Below are positions 17,080 through 26,292 of a stretch of DNA of 64,000 nucleotides, in pieces. Position 1 is the stretch's first letter. Each line of letters opens with the position of its first letter. The notes below the pieces were generated by a model. The model saw only the letters and a list, made by a program, of their open reading frames with translations. It was not told where the DNA came from and made no database searches. The stretch is taken from the NCBI RefSeq assembly GCF_001644015.1, contig NZ_LUUI01000091.1, positions 1-64,000 on the forward strand, written 5' to 3'. A program made the translations under genes and the position numbers. The stretch is from Methylomonas lenta (GTDB lineage: Bacteria > Pseudomonadota > Gammaproteobacteria > Methylococcales > Methylomonadaceae).

Positions 17080-18662
17080 ATGATTTTATCGAACCGCCTT
17101 ACGAAGCAGCCGATGCGGCTATCAATAAAAAACGGGAATTTCCGCTGATCTGGTTGATACCCTTGTGCGCTCTGTTAGTGACGGGTTGGCTAATCTACAA
17201 AACGGTTTCCGAAAAAGGCCCGGAGATTACCATTAACTTTTCCGGTGCAGACGGTTTGGAAATAGACAAAACAAAAATCAAATACCTGGATGTCGAAATT
17301 GGTAAAGTCACCGATATCGCTATTAATAAGGATATGAAAACCATAGACGTCAAAGCGGAAATGCACAAAGAAAGCAGTTCGTATTTAACAGATAACACCC
17401 AGTTCTGGGTGGTGCGGCCACATATTGGTTTAAGCGGCGTGACGGGGTTGGGTACGTTGATGTCCGGCGCTTACATAGCCATTAAGCCGAATCAAGGTAA
17501 AAGTGAACGTCACTTTAAGGGCCTTGATGTGCCGCCTGTATTGGAAGCTGATGAGCAAGGCAAGCAATTCATGCTTGAGACAACTAATGTTGGTTCAATG
17601 GGGCCGGGAACGCAAATTAGCTTTCATGGTATCGCCGTAGGTGAGGTGCTTGATTATCAATTGGCGGATAACGCCAACAACATAAAATTAACAGTCTTTG
17701 TTAAGGCGCCTTATGATCAATTTGTCAGAACCAACACTCGCTTTTGGATAGATAGCGGTATTGATTTATCCGCCGGCGCCGATGGATTTAAATTAAGAAC
17801 AGGGCCTTTGATTTCTTTATTGGCTGGCGGCATCGCTTTTCGAACCTCACCTGAAGATAAATCGGCGGATATCGCGCCTGAAAATACCAAATTTCAGCTA
17901 TTTGATGATTATGAGCAATCTACGCAAGTGATTTATCGTAAAACAGTGAAACTTGTAATGTTTTTTAATGAATCGGTACGCGGGTTAAGTGTTGGCGCGC
18001 CTGTTTTATTACGAGGCATTCCGCTTGGTAAGGTTACTGATATTAATCTGGAAATCGATGCAAAAACTGCAAATATAGAAATTCCTGTTGTGGTTGAAGT
18101 CGAGCCGGATCGCATAGTTATCATCAATAAAGATCCCAATTCAACATCTAGAGAAAATATAGGTCGATTGGTTGCCAAAGGTTTGCGCGCACAATTGCAA
18201 ACAGGCAGTTTACTGACAGGACAACTGTTTGTTGCTCTGGATCTTTTTCCGGACAGCAAAGTGGTTGCACATAAAAATGACACAGGCTATCTGGAATTTC
18301 CGACCACGCCAGGCGAAATGAATCAGCTGGTTCATTCTGCGCAAATCATTATGGCTAAAATTTCCAAGCTACCCTTGGAAAAAATGAGTGCCGAAATCAA
18401 TAAAACTCTGGAGTCTTTTCAAGGCACATCCAAGGCGGCGACCCAGACTTTAACCACGGCAACCGGCACCCTGAATAGCACTGACAAAACTCTGAGTTCG
18501 GCGCAAAAAGTACTTAACAGTTTAGAGCCGGGTTCGACTACGCAATATGAGCTAAACCAGTTGCTGCACGAACTGACGGAAACTGCAAGTTCAGTCAAAC
18601 AACTGGCCGATTATCTGGAAGAGCATCCGGAATCTTTAATTAGTGGTAAAAAAGAGAAGTAG
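17076..18662 (+). CDS. pqiB: PqiB-type MCE protein
   Basis: A 528-residue membrane-anchored periplasmic protein. One N-terminal helix (about 27-43) precedes three MCE/MlaD domains: near 50-140 (IKYLDVEIGKVTDI), 165-230 (ISFHGIAVGEVLDY) and 290-400 (VLLRGIPLGKVTDI). A C-terminal helical tail follows, with many Thr and Ser (about 440-510). In E. coli, PqiB forms a syringe-like hexamer with a needle that crosses the periplasm for lipid transport. The length is close to that of the E. coli protein. It is coupled to the pqiA halves upstream and pqiC downstream. Confidence 0.92.
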   Translation: MNDFIEPPYEAADAAINKKREFPLIWLIPLCALLVTGWLIYKTVSEKGPEITINFSGADGLEIDKTKIKYLDVEIGKVTDIAINKDMKTIDVKAEMHKESSSYLTDNTQFWVVRPHIGLSGVTGLGTLMSGAYIAIKPNQGKSERHFKGLDVPPVLEADEQGKQFMLETTNVGSMGPGTQISFHGIAVGEVLDYQLADNANNIKLTVFVKAPYDQFVRTNTRFWIDSGIDLSAGADGFKLRTGPLISLLAGGIAFRTSPEDKSADIAPENTKFQLFDDYEQSTQVIYRKTVKLVMFFNESVRGLSVGAPVLLRGIPLGKVTDINLEIDAKTANIEIPVVVEVEPDRIVIINKDPNSTSRENIGRLVAKGLRAQLQTGSLLTGQLFVALDLFPDSKVVAHKNDTGYLEFPTTPGEMNQLVHSAQIIMAKISKLPLEKMSAEINKTLESFQGTSKAATQTLTTATGTLNSTDKTLSSAQKVLNSLEPGSTTQYELNQLLHELTETASSVKQLADYLEEHPESLISGKKEK

Positions 18663-18667
18663 TCATT

Positions 18668-19312
18668 ATGTTTAATAAGTACTCAATCCGATTCATCGTA
18701 CTCTGCGTTAGCGGCTTGTTAAGCGCGTGCGCGTCATCGCCTCCCACCCACTTTTATACGCTGGAGTCACAAAGCCGACCACCTGCTACCACGACTTCAG
18801 CTATAGCCAAAAAGCCGCTGATTGGTATAGGCCCATTATCCTTACCCGCTTTACTCGATCGCAATCAGATTGTCACGCGCACGGAAGATAGCAGCATACA
18901 GCTGGCCGAGTTTGACCAATGGGCTGCGCCGTTAAAAGATAATGTGATTGCTGTGTTGAGTGAAAATGTTTCAATCCTGCAACCGAATGCCATTGTCAGA
19001 GCCTATCCGTGGAGTATTTATGGCAATGTAGACTATCGTGTGATTATCGATATTACTCGCTTTGACACACAACTTGGCAAATGGGTTAACCTCGAAGCGA
19101 GTTGGGTCATTATGGAGGAAACAACCCTTGCGATTATCAGTAACGGTCAAGTCAAACTCCAGTCGCCGCTGAACGATGCCAGTTACAACACTGTTGTGCA
19201 AGAACTCAGCAAGCTGCTTGGCGAGTTCAGTCAACAAATATCTTTGTCATTGGTTCAGGTGCTGCAACGGCCACGCAATACTGATACTGAAGAAAATAAA
19301 CTAATTAAATAA
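18668..19312 (+). CDS. pqiC: PqiC-type outer membrane lipoprotein
   Basis: A 214-residue lipoprotein of the ABC-type transport auxiliary (DUF330) family. The lipobox is LLSAC (Cys21), followed by THFYTLES, the family's opening motif, and IGIGPLSLPALLDRNQIVTR with FDQWAAPL. PqiC anchors the PqiB tunnel to the outer membrane. It begins five bases after the pqiB stop and is the last gene of the operon. Confidence 0.92.
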   Translation: MFNKYSIRFIVLCVSGLLSACASSPPTHFYTLESQSRPPATTTSAIAKKPLIGIGPLSLPALLDRNQIVTRTEDSSIQLAEFDQWAAPLKDNVIAVLSENVSILQPNAIVRAYPWSIYGNVDYRVIIDITRFDTQLGKWVNLEASWVIMEETTLAIISNGQVKLQSPLNDASYNTVVQELSKLLGEFSQQISLSLVQVLQRPRNTDTEENKLIK

Positions 19313-19464
19313 TCCGAAAATAAGTTAGTATTTTTGCTTGTCTTATACGCAAATAATAAAGTAAGATTAAATCTATTTAAATCTAATTGTTTGGTGTGGT
19401 ATGCCGCAGTGCTTAATGGTCGAAATGACTGAGTTTAATTCTGATAATCTTTGAAATATAATCT

Positions 19465-20007
19465 ATGAAAAAATCAAATCTAAAACTATTGATGTTCGTT
19501 GCTATGGCATCCTCGGTTTTTCTAGCTGGTTGCGTGACTAAAACCAAATACAATGCACTGGAACAAGAATATGATCAGCTTAAAACTGAATTTAGCGCCG
19601 ATCAAGCACAGATTGTTCTTCTTGAGGGCAAGCTAAAGGTCACAATGGTTGATCAGGTTTTGTTTCCTGAGGGCGGCTTTAAGCTTGATTCCCGCTCTAA
19701 AGCAGTACTTGGCAAGTTAGTGCCAACGCTGTCAGGTTTGCAGCAAACGAAAATTATTGTTGATGGCTATACCGACAATGTGCCTATTGGAGCTGGTTTG
19801 AAACGTGAAGGGATTGTTTCAAATCTAGAATTGTCATCCAGACGAGCCGATGTAGTCGTTGAATATTTGCTGCAACAAGGCGTTAACCAAAACCTGATTT
19901 CTGCGCAGGGGTTTGGTGAGTCGCACCCGGTAGCTTCAAATAATACAGCGGCCGGTCGGTCTCAGAATCGTCGTATTGAAGTGACGTTGGAGGGGCCCGG
20001 TAATTGA
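19465..20007 (+). CDS. OmpA-family peptidoglycan-binding lipoprotein
   Basis: A 180-residue lipoprotein with lipobox LAGC (Cys22), a short coiled-coil stretch (KYNALEQEYDQLKTEF) and an OmpA C-terminal domain: LFPEGGFKLD, IIVDGYTDNVPIG, ELSSRRADVVVEYL and GFGESHPVASN with SQNRRIEVTL. Such proteins anchor the outer membrane to peptidoglycan; TDN-type loops also occur in MotB-like proteins. It is separated from pqiC by 150 bases, so probably independent. Confidence 0.9.
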   Translation: MKKSNLKLLMFVAMASSVFLAGCVTKTKYNALEQEYDQLKTEFSADQAQIVLLEGKLKVTMVDQVLFPEGGFKLDSRSKAVLGKLVPTLSGLQQTKIIVDGYTDNVPIGAGLKREGIVSNLELSSRRADVVVEYLLQQGVNQNLISAQGFGESHPVASNNTAAGRSQNRRIEVTLEGPGN

Positions 20008-20128
20008 TTTAAGTTTCTTTTGTATTTGGTTTCCACTCTTGGACGGAATACTTTTTTTGACTTATTTTATATATAACCACAATGGATATAAATAAACCTG
20101 TCTTTAACATAAATAACACGGAAAAATC

Positions 20129-20851
20129 ATGAAGCAAAAATTGAATATGTCAGAACGCCAAACTAAAGTTAGTGCTAGTTTACCTTTATTAGGCTTATGC
20201 CTGTTATTAAGCGGCTGCTCAGCGACACAGAAGGTCGCTGTGAACCAGGATAATGTCAACTGCGCATTTCTTGCCAACGATTGTGCTTTGCTGACCACCG
20301 GCGGCAAAGATCAAGCTGGCTTGCGTTACGTTAATCCTGCTGCACAGGGATCCCAATACAACAAGGTCATGATCGATCCGGTGACTTTCTGGGGGGATAA
20401 CGCCACATCGATTTCCGCTTCTGATCAGCATATGCTGGTGAATTATTTCTCCCAGCAACTTAACAAAGATTTAGGGCAAAAGTTTCAAGTCGTTACTCAG
20501 CCAGGCCCAGGTGTTATGAAGGTTGATGTTGCTATTGTTGATGCAACATCAGCCACGCCAGTCTTGCGTAGCATTTCGATGATTATTCCTCAGGCGCACG
20601 CTTTATCTACTCTCAAATATTTGGCAACCGGTTCATATCCGTTTGTGGGGGGAGCACAAGCAGAAGTTAAAATAACTGATTCGTTATCGGGGCAAATACT
20701 TGCATTAGCCGTTGATAAGCGGATTGGTGGCGGTTCAATTACCACGGGCTTTCAGTGGCAGTGGGGTGATGCGGAAAATGTAGTCAATGTATGGTCTGAA
20801 GAGGCAGCCAATCGATTATTTTCCTGGACTTCAGGTTCTGTGGCGCAGTAA
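20129..20851 (+). CDS. DUF3313 family lipoprotein
   Basis: A 240-residue lipoprotein with lipobox LLSGC (Cys30) after a basic N-terminus. The mature domain matches DUF3313 by pattern: YNKVMIDPVTFW, a helix ending in LNKDLGQKFQVV, MKVDVAIVDA and EVKITDSLSGQILALAVDKRIGG, then a Trp-rich end. The family's function is unknown; members are exported and often occur in multiple copies. A relative with the same layout is at 43073. Confidence 0.82.
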   Translation: MKQKLNMSERQTKVSASLPLLGLCLLLSGCSATQKVAVNQDNVNCAFLANDCALLTTGGKDQAGLRYVNPAAQGSQYNKVMIDPVTFWGDNATSISASDQHMLVNYFSQQLNKDLGQKFQVVTQPGPGVMKVDVAIVDATSATPVLRSISMIIPQAHALSTLKYLATGSYPFVGGAQAEVKITDSLSGQILALAVDKRIGGGSITTGFQWQWGDAENVVNVWSEEAANRLFSWTSGSVAQ

Positions 20852-20860
20852 TATGATTGG

Positions 20861-20892
20861 GCGTCAGGGGGCGCATTTTCGCTCCCTGATGC
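20861..20892 (+). terminator. Terminator-like hairpin after the DUF3313 gene
   Basis: GCGTCAGGGGGCG pairs with CGCTCCCTGATGC over 13 positions (two G-T wobbles) around a short CATTTT-type loop. Few T residues follow. Confidence 0.5.
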
Positions 20893-20930
20893 TTCATTGA
20901 TACTATAACGAATCTATAGAGGTATGAATC

Positions 20931-21272
20931 ATGAGTAGAGTTAGACATATTACAATCACAATAGCTGCTGTTATGTTGACCAGTTCTGCACTTGTTTTCG
21001 CTGCTGAAGCAGCCAAGGAAGAGGCACCTAAAACAGATAGTGTCAATCAGCCTTTAGGCAAATTGACTTGCGAGGATTTTATAGGCATTGATGATGTCAT
21101 TAAGCCTCAGTACGTTATAGCCGCTGTTGCCTATACTAAGGGCGGTGTAGCTGAAGATGCGGTTATCGACGTTGTGGATACCGATACACTGGTTCCTTTT
21201 CTGGTCGAGGAGTGCCAAAAAGCACCGAAAGAATCTTTCTGGGCCAAGTTGAAAAGTAAATTAAAACTCTAA
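20931..21272 (+). CDS. HdeA-like periplasmic protein
   Basis: A 113-residue exported protein: signal peptide 1-25 (ending VFAAEA), then a domain resembling HdeA with C47 in LTCEDFIGIDDVIKPQ and C94 in VEECQKA, which would form the family's single disulfide. HdeA proteins are periplasmic acid-stress chaperones that unfold at low pH; the YVIAAVAY core and the Cys spacing support the match. The C-terminus is basic (AKLKSKLKL). A terminator follows, so it is likely transcribed alone. Confidence 0.82.
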   Translation: MSRVRHITITIAAVMLTSSALVFAAEAAKEEAPKTDSVNQPLGKLTCEDFIGIDDVIKPQYVIAAVAYTKGGVAEDAVIDVVDTDTLVPFLVEECQKAPKESFWAKLKSKLKL

Positions 21273-21299
21273 TCCTGCAGTTCGTATACATTAGATAGT

Positions 21300-21330
21300 G
21301 GCCGTCATCGTTACAGCGAGCGGCCTTTTT
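21300..21330 (+). terminator. Intrinsic terminator after the HdeA-like gene
   Basis: GGCCG...CGGCC outer stem with an inner CG/CG pairing and a TTACAG loop, followed directly by TTTTT. Confidence 0.65.
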
Positions 21331-21386
21331 CATAAGTGGGCATTCCGCTCACATCTGCAACCAAACATTTATCATAAGGAAATAGT

Positions 21387-21875
21387 ATGAGTACATTAGT
21401 CGTCGTTGGTTACCAAGATATGCATAAAGCAGAGGAAGTCCGTCTTCAGTTGTGGAAACTGCAACGTGATTATCTTTTAGACCTGGAAGATGCGGTCGTT
21501 GTTATCAAGAATGAAAAAGGTAAAGTCAAATTGCATCAGGCATTCAATCTAACATCTGCGGGTGCGGTGTCTGGCGGATTTTGGGGTGCGCTGATCGGTT
21601 TAATGTTTTTAAATCCGCTGTTAGGCATGGCGGTTGGCGCATCGGCAGGCGCGGTTTCAGGCGCTCTTACCGACCTCGGAATTGATGACAATTTTATGAA
21701 GGAACTAGGCGCTAGTATGACACCTGGCAGTTCGGCTTTGTTTGTCTTGCTACGAGCGGCCTCAGCTGCGCCTGATAAAGTGCTTGAGGAATTAAAAGGA
21801 ACTGGCGGCACCATTTTGAAAACATCACTTTCTCATGAAGATGAAGCAAAAATCCAGGCAGCCTTGAACGGCTAA
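21387..21875 (+). CDS. DUF1269 family membrane protein
   Basis: A 162-residue protein of the DUF1269 family: LVVVGYQDMHKAEEVRLQL at the start, EDAVVVIKNEKGKVKLHQ, then a glycine-zipper membrane hairpin (SAGAVSGGFWGALIGLMFLN through GASAGAVSGALTDLGI) and the ending MTPGSSALFVLLR. The family is uncharacterised and is often linked to stress or envelope functions. AAGGAAAT precedes the ATG. It is flanked by terminators and so probably stands alone. Confidence 0.88.
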   Translation: MSTLVVVGYQDMHKAEEVRLQLWKLQRDYLLDLEDAVVVIKNEKGKVKLHQAFNLTSAGAVSGGFWGALIGLMFLNPLLGMAVGASAGAVSGALTDLGIDDNFMKELGASMTPGSSALFVLLRAASAAPDKVLEELKGTGGTILKTSLSHEDEAKIQAALNG

Positions 21876-21885
21876 TTTGGATTTA

Positions 21886-21918
21886 AAGTGAGGATTAGGG
21901 ATAAGTTGATCCTCACTT
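21886..21918 (+). terminator. Hairpin terminator after the DUF1269 gene
   Basis: AAGTGAGGAT and ATCCTCACTT form a perfect ten-pair stem with a 13-base loop, followed by AATAATTC. The stem is good but the T tract is poor. Confidence 0.5.
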
Positions 21919-22057
21919 AATAATTCTAAGGCTACTCCCTTTTTTGTCTGATGCAAAAAGCGCATTAATCCAAGGATACCAGTTAGTTATTGGCTGCAAG
22001 CGAGTTAGTGTATTAGCGATCGTATCGGGTAGGTAACCCAGTAAAATTTATCAGGAA

Positions 22058-23557
22058 ATGCAAAATATGAAAGTAACTAAATACACATTCGTCCGTAAGG
22101 CGGCCATGGCTCTAACCATAACCTTGGTAAGCGGCTGCGCGACTGTTTCGGAGCAAAAGTCAGCGACAACTCAGCTGCCGTTGACTCCTGTCGAGGCAAA
22201 AAAAATCGCCATGGACGCCTATATCTTCGGTTACTCGCTGATCACAACTGAAGTGACCCGTGTACAGATGACTAACGTCGCCAAGGTTGAAGATTTTCAT
22301 GGCCCCATGGGCCAGTTTATCAACATCAAGCGTTACCCACCGGCTGATTTTCGCGGGGTATCGGCACCTAATGCTGATACCCTGTATTCTCTCGCTTGGG
22401 TTGATCTCAGTGAACCACAGGTATTCAGTCAGCCGGACATGGGCAACCGTTATTTCCTGATGCCGATGTATAATTTGTGGATGACCGATTTCGATTCGCC
22501 GGGTACCCGCACCACCGGTGGCAAAGCGGCCAACTACCTGCTGACAGGGCCGGGCTGGGAAGGTACTGTGCCCGCCGGTATGACTCAGATCAAATCGGCT
22601 ACGAAAAAAATGTTGATCCTGGGTCGTACCTATGCCGACGGTAGCGAGCAGGACTACGAAATCGTCAACGCCTTGCAGGCGCAACTGAAAATTACCCCGC
22701 TCTCATCCTGGGGTAAGCCATATAGCTATCCAGTGGCAAAGGTAGACTCTAACCCAGGCTTTAGCATGACTGCCAAACCACAGGAAGTCATACTCGGTAT
22801 GGATGCCGCCACGTACTTCAATAAGTTAGCTGACCTGATGTGTCATGACGCGCCACCAGCAGCAGAAGACGCCCCAATGCTGGCTCGCATGGCTAAGCTT
22901 GGCATCGCGCCCTGCCAATCGTTTGATCTGGTCAAGTTAGACCCGGCAGTACAGGCCGAACTCAAAGACCTGCCACAAATCGCGCTGGACTACATCGGCG
23001 CCAATAAAGCTGCGATGGGCACAGAGCTCAATGGCTGGCTCTTCACAAAAGACCTCGGCGTGTACGGCACCAACTACTTGAAACGCGCACTGGTGGCGGC
23101 TTTCGGTTGGCCGGCCAACGTTGAGAAAGATGCGGTTTACCCTTACACCGAGGTCGACAGCTCAGGCGAGAAACTTAACGGTAAAAACAACTACACCCTG
23201 ACCTTCGCCAAGGGTCAAACCCCGCCAGTTGATGGCTTCTGGTCCATCACCATGTATATGATTGATCAGGGTTGGTGGTTTGTTCCCAATAGACTGAACA
23301 AATTCACCGTCAGTCCGCGCAATAAGCTCAAGTACAATGCTGATGGCTCTTTAACCCTGTATTTTCAGCAGCAATCACCGGGTAAAGGCAAGGAAGCCAA
23401 TTGGTTGCCTGCACCCGCTGGCGACTTCCTGCCCATGATTCGCATGTACTGGCCTAAGGAAAATACCCCGTCTATCCTTAACGGCACTTGGAATATTCCG
23501 TCAGTTATGAAAGTGGATGCGCCAAAAATGCAGGCATTAAGTAATTCAGGGCAATAA
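22058..23557 (+). CDS. DUF1254/DUF1214 domain lipoprotein
   Basis: A 499-residue exported protein with lipobox VSGC (Cys27). The N-terminal half is DUF1254 (MDAYIFGYSLI, NADTLYSLAWVDL, RYFLMPMYNLW). The C-terminal part is DUF1214 (NYTLTFAKGQTPPVDGFWSITMY, YNADGSLTLYFQ, NWLPAPAGDFLPMIRMYWP). These domains occur together in a large family of secreted proteins of unknown function. Two cysteines (LMCHDA and APCQSF) may form a disulfide. The local base composition is somewhat richer in GC than the neighbours. Confidence 0.9.
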   Translation: MQNMKVTKYTFVRKAAMALTITLVSGCATVSEQKSATTQLPLTPVEAKKIAMDAYIFGYSLITTEVTRVQMTNVAKVEDFHGPMGQFINIKRYPPADFRGVSAPNADTLYSLAWVDLSEPQVFSQPDMGNRYFLMPMYNLWMTDFDSPGTRTTGGKAANYLLTGPGWEGTVPAGMTQIKSATKKMLILGRTYADGSEQDYEIVNALQAQLKITPLSSWGKPYSYPVAKVDSNPGFSMTAKPQEVILGMDAATYFNKLADLMCHDAPPAAEDAPMLARMAKLGIAPCQSFDLVKLDPAVQAELKDLPQIALDYIGANKAAMGTELNGWLFTKDLGVYGTNYLKRALVAAFGWPANVEKDAVYPYTEVDSSGEKLNGKNNYTLTFAKGQTPPVDGFWSITMYMIDQGWWFVPNRLNKFTVSPRNKLKYNADGSLTLYFQQQSPGKGKEANWLPAPAGDFLPMIRMYWPKENTPSILNGTWNIPSVMKVDAPKMQALSNSGQ

Positions 23558-23849
23558 AAACCTGTTGCAGAATGGTCCTATGCGTTGTTTCTCGTCGTGT
23601 AGGACCGATTTAAACCTGTGGTAATATCCGAAGCAATCGCCGGTTTGAAGCTTGGCAAGCTAGAAGCCGCCCGATTAGTGTCACCGGAACCACGGTCATC
23701 CCGATGCTGGTAGCAAATTGGCAACGATTCTCGATCAGGTCAAGGTTGCAATAATTACAAAGTCTACTTGAAGTCCGGACTGAATTTTTCTGAGGCTCTG
23801 TGCGAAAGGATTTCTAGCTGGTCAATTTATTTAGGATACAGAGGAATTA

Positions 23850-24293
23850 ATGTTCATGAACCTACAAGCGAAGATATTCATATCCGTTCTGTCGAAAGTC
23901 TTTATTACCATTGTGATTGGCGGAGTCCTGTCTTCTTGTGCCATGATAAAAGCCCAACAACTGGAAGATACCGAGCAGTTATTGGTTTTAGCCGGTTTTA
24001 AGATGAAGCCTGCCGACACCCCGGCGAAGATGGCTCACCTTAAAACTTTGACTCAGCAAAAAATAGTGGCTCATCAAAAAGATGGAAAGGTCTATTATAT
24101 TTATGCCGATGCAACTAACTGCCTATGCTTCTATTGGGGGCAAGAACAGTCTTACCAGCATTTTCTGCAATTACAAGATCAACGCAATATAGCTCAAGAA
24201 CAGCGAATAACAACTCAGGTGAAGGAACAACAAAATCTGGATTGGGAGACCATGGGCTACGATATGGCGGGAACCGGGATGGGTTTTAATTGA
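23850..24293 (+). CDS. Small exported lipoprotein, unknown family
   Basis: A 147-residue protein with a hydrophobic N-terminus ending in a lipobox-like VLSSC (Cys30). The mature part holds a short strand-rich module: TEQLLVLAGFKMKPADT, then KVYYIYADATNCLCFYWG with two cysteines one apart, then a Gln-rich helix. It resembles uncharacterised exported proteins of proteobacteria whose domain predicts the same GKVYYVYAD-type strand, recalled only loosely. GAGG precedes the ATG. Confidence 0.68.
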   Translation: MFMNLQAKIFISVLSKVFITIVIGGVLSSCAMIKAQQLEDTEQLLVLAGFKMKPADTPAKMAHLKTLTQQKIVAHQKDGKVYYIYADATNCLCFYWGQEQSYQHFLQLQDQRNIAQEQRITTQVKEQQNLDWETMGYDMAGTGMGFN

Positions 24294-24375
24294 TAAATGT
24301 TTGCTTCTGTCCAAACAAACTAACCTGATGCTTATGGACGCTTAGGAATGCTCGCGAATTAACTCGATCATTTAA

Positions 24376-24405
24376 TTCCCTAGCCCTCTGCCGGAGGGAG
24401 AGGGG
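24376..24405. repeat. Palindromic dispersed repeat
   Basis: CCCTCTGCCGGAGGGAGAGGG within a longer CCCTAG...GGGGAC context is of the CCCTCTCC/GGAGAGGG palindrome type common between genes in many Proteobacteria. It lies in a 308-base gap with no gene. Confidence 0.6.
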
Positions 24406-24601
24406 ACAAGGTGTTGAAGTTGTTTCGTAAACATTCCTTAGCTAACATTGCTATTCATGTCCGGCTATTTTATTTATCGCCTTAGATTAGCTTTTTCAAA
24501 TTTCACATCGTGCCTGCTTCCCGATGGGCATAAAAGTATTTGCCTTAAAGATGATAATTATTTAGGGTATGGCAAGTCACTTTAACTGCATATAATAAAA
24601 A

Positions 24602-25261
24602 ATGACCAGCGTATTGATAGCACTAAAAATAATTCCCATGATATTCGCCGCCTTGTTTCCGGTTGTCAATCCAATCGGGACAGCGCTTGTTCTTTATGGA
24701 ATGACCCGAGAGGTAGATGATCAAACCTGGAAGTCAACATCAAGAAAAATTGCGTTATTTTCTTTTCTGTTTTTAGCCTTTTTCTTTTTTTTCGGCAGTT
24801 ATATTCTGAAACTGTTTGGAATCTCCATTCCGGTTGTGCAGTTTTCCGGCGGCGTGGTGTTGGCAATGATGGGGTGGCAGCTTTTGAATCAAGCCGAAAC
24901 AAGTCAGCCTGCCTCTAAAGAGAGTATCCAAGAATACGATTCCCTAATTGATACTAAGGTTTTTTATCCTTTTACTTTTCCGATAACTATAGGTCCCGGA
25001 GGACTGGCGGTTGTTTTGACCTTTAGCGCCCACTTGGATAGAGGGACCAGACTTGTTGTTACCCTGGAACAAGGCGCTGCCATGGTAGGCATTTTTTTAA
25101 TGTGCGTGGTCGTTTCTATTTGCTACCGCCATCTTCATAAAATGACCAAAAGGTTTTCGCCGGCGAGTGCGTTGGCTATATCAAAAATCATGGCCTTTTT
25201 TGTACTTTGCATCGGTGTTGAGATTGCTGTGGCAGGATTTAAGGCGCTTGGTCCATTATAA
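24602..25261 (+). CDS. MarC family integral membrane protein
   Basis: A 219-residue inner-membrane protein with six helices and the MarC features: LFPVVNPIGTALVLYGMTRE near the N-terminus, LFGISIPVVQFSGGVVLAMMGWQLLNQ, YPFTFPITIGPGGLAVVLTF and the closing KIMAFFVLCIGVEIAVAGF. MarC proteins were once linked to drug resistance, but their transported substrate is not established. It appears to be a single gene; no strong ribosome site is seen. Confidence 0.92.
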   Translation: MTSVLIALKIIPMIFAALFPVVNPIGTALVLYGMTREVDDQTWKSTSRKIALFSFLFLAFFFFFGSYILKLFGISIPVVQFSGGVVLAMMGWQLLNQAETSQPASKESIQEYDSLIDTKVFYPFTFPITIGPGGLAVVLTFSAHLDRGTRLVVTLEQGAAMVGIFLMCVVVSICYRHLHKMTKRFSPASALAISKIMAFFVLCIGVEIAVAGFKALGPL

Positions 25262-25464
25262 GGTTTCCCTAAAACACCGGATAAACCGGGAAATCAAAGC
25301 AGCTGTGCTGAAGGTGGCGGAGCGAAATTGATCAATATTTTAGAGACCGATCCTGAACCAGTTTCTGAGCCGTCAGACTGACACTTAACCGGCATCCTGA
25401 ACAAGATGTCACAGATGTTACGCAGTAAGAAACTGCCCATTTTTATTACTATCGGAAAAACATT

Positions 25465-26127
25465 ATGAACGACTCATTACAGGCATATCGTACCGGCATG
25501 GCCGCCTGCACGCTGTCCCTGCTACTCAGCTCCTGCGCATCAACGCCTACTCCTCAGGGACCGCCGCCGCCTGCAGTCTCCAGCTCATACGACTCAGTCC
25601 CGCCGCCTAACGCATCATCCAGCGCAGCAGATGTTGAAGGAGCGGCAGTTGTGGATACTCTGGATTTGACTGCGCGCGTCGAGGTCATTGATAATTTCGC
25701 CCGCACAGCGACACTACAACGGGAAGACGGCAGCCGGTTCACGGTAAAAGTTGGACCTGAGGCTATCAATTTTGATCAGATCAGGGTGGGCGACTGGGTG
25801 GATCTCACCGTAACCGAAGAGCTTGTGGTTTATCTGAATGTTGCAGGCGCACCCGAGAATGACGAATTGGCAGCCATGGTTGCGTTATCGCCAAAGGGCG
25901 GTACACCGGGCGGGCTGGTCGCTGATACTGTGCAGATCACCGGCACAATCCTGGCGATAGACCTAGCAAATCATACCGTTGGCTTACAGCTTGGGGATGG
26001 CTCCAGCAAGACTTATCCGGTAAGCAAATTCGTAGATCTGTCCAAACGTAATGTAGGAGAACAAGTGGTGTTTCGTTTTACCAAAATGATGGCAATTAGT
26101 GTCAAAAAACCCTGGAAATACTCATAG
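25465..26127 (+). CDS. Lipoprotein with two beta-rich repeat domains
   Basis: A 220-residue predicted lipoprotein (LLLSSC, Cys24) with a Pro/Ser linker. It contains two similar modules of about 60 residues: TARVEVIDNFARTATLQRED with VKVGPEAINFDQIRVGDWVDL, and ITGTILAIDLANHTVGLQLGD with VGEQVVFRF. Each looks like a small OB- or SH3-like beta barrel. The same arrangement occurs in the protein at 44004. The function is unknown. The start may instead be the ATG at 25498, which gives a shorter signal peptide. Confidence 0.72.
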   Translation: MNDSLQAYRTGMAACTLSLLLSSCASTPTPQGPPPPAVSSSYDSVPPPNASSSAADVEGAAVVDTLDLTARVEVIDNFARTATLQREDGSRFTVKVGPEAINFDQIRVGDWVDLTVTEELVVYLNVAGAPENDELAAMVALSPKGGTPGGLVADTVQITGTILAIDLANHTVGLQLGDGSSKTYPVSKFVDLSKRNVGEQVVFRFTKMMAISVKKPWKYS

Positions 26128-26292
26128 TGTTTTTGTTGGGAGTTGTTTTTCGAAATTAATCTGGTCGATTAATATAAGCATATCTCTGGTGGTCGGCGCG
26201 TCCAGTCAGGGACGACACTCTTGGCATTCAGTCGAGGACGAATTGCAGCTTTGATAGGCCCCACCTCATAAACTAATAATGGAGATGCTTAT

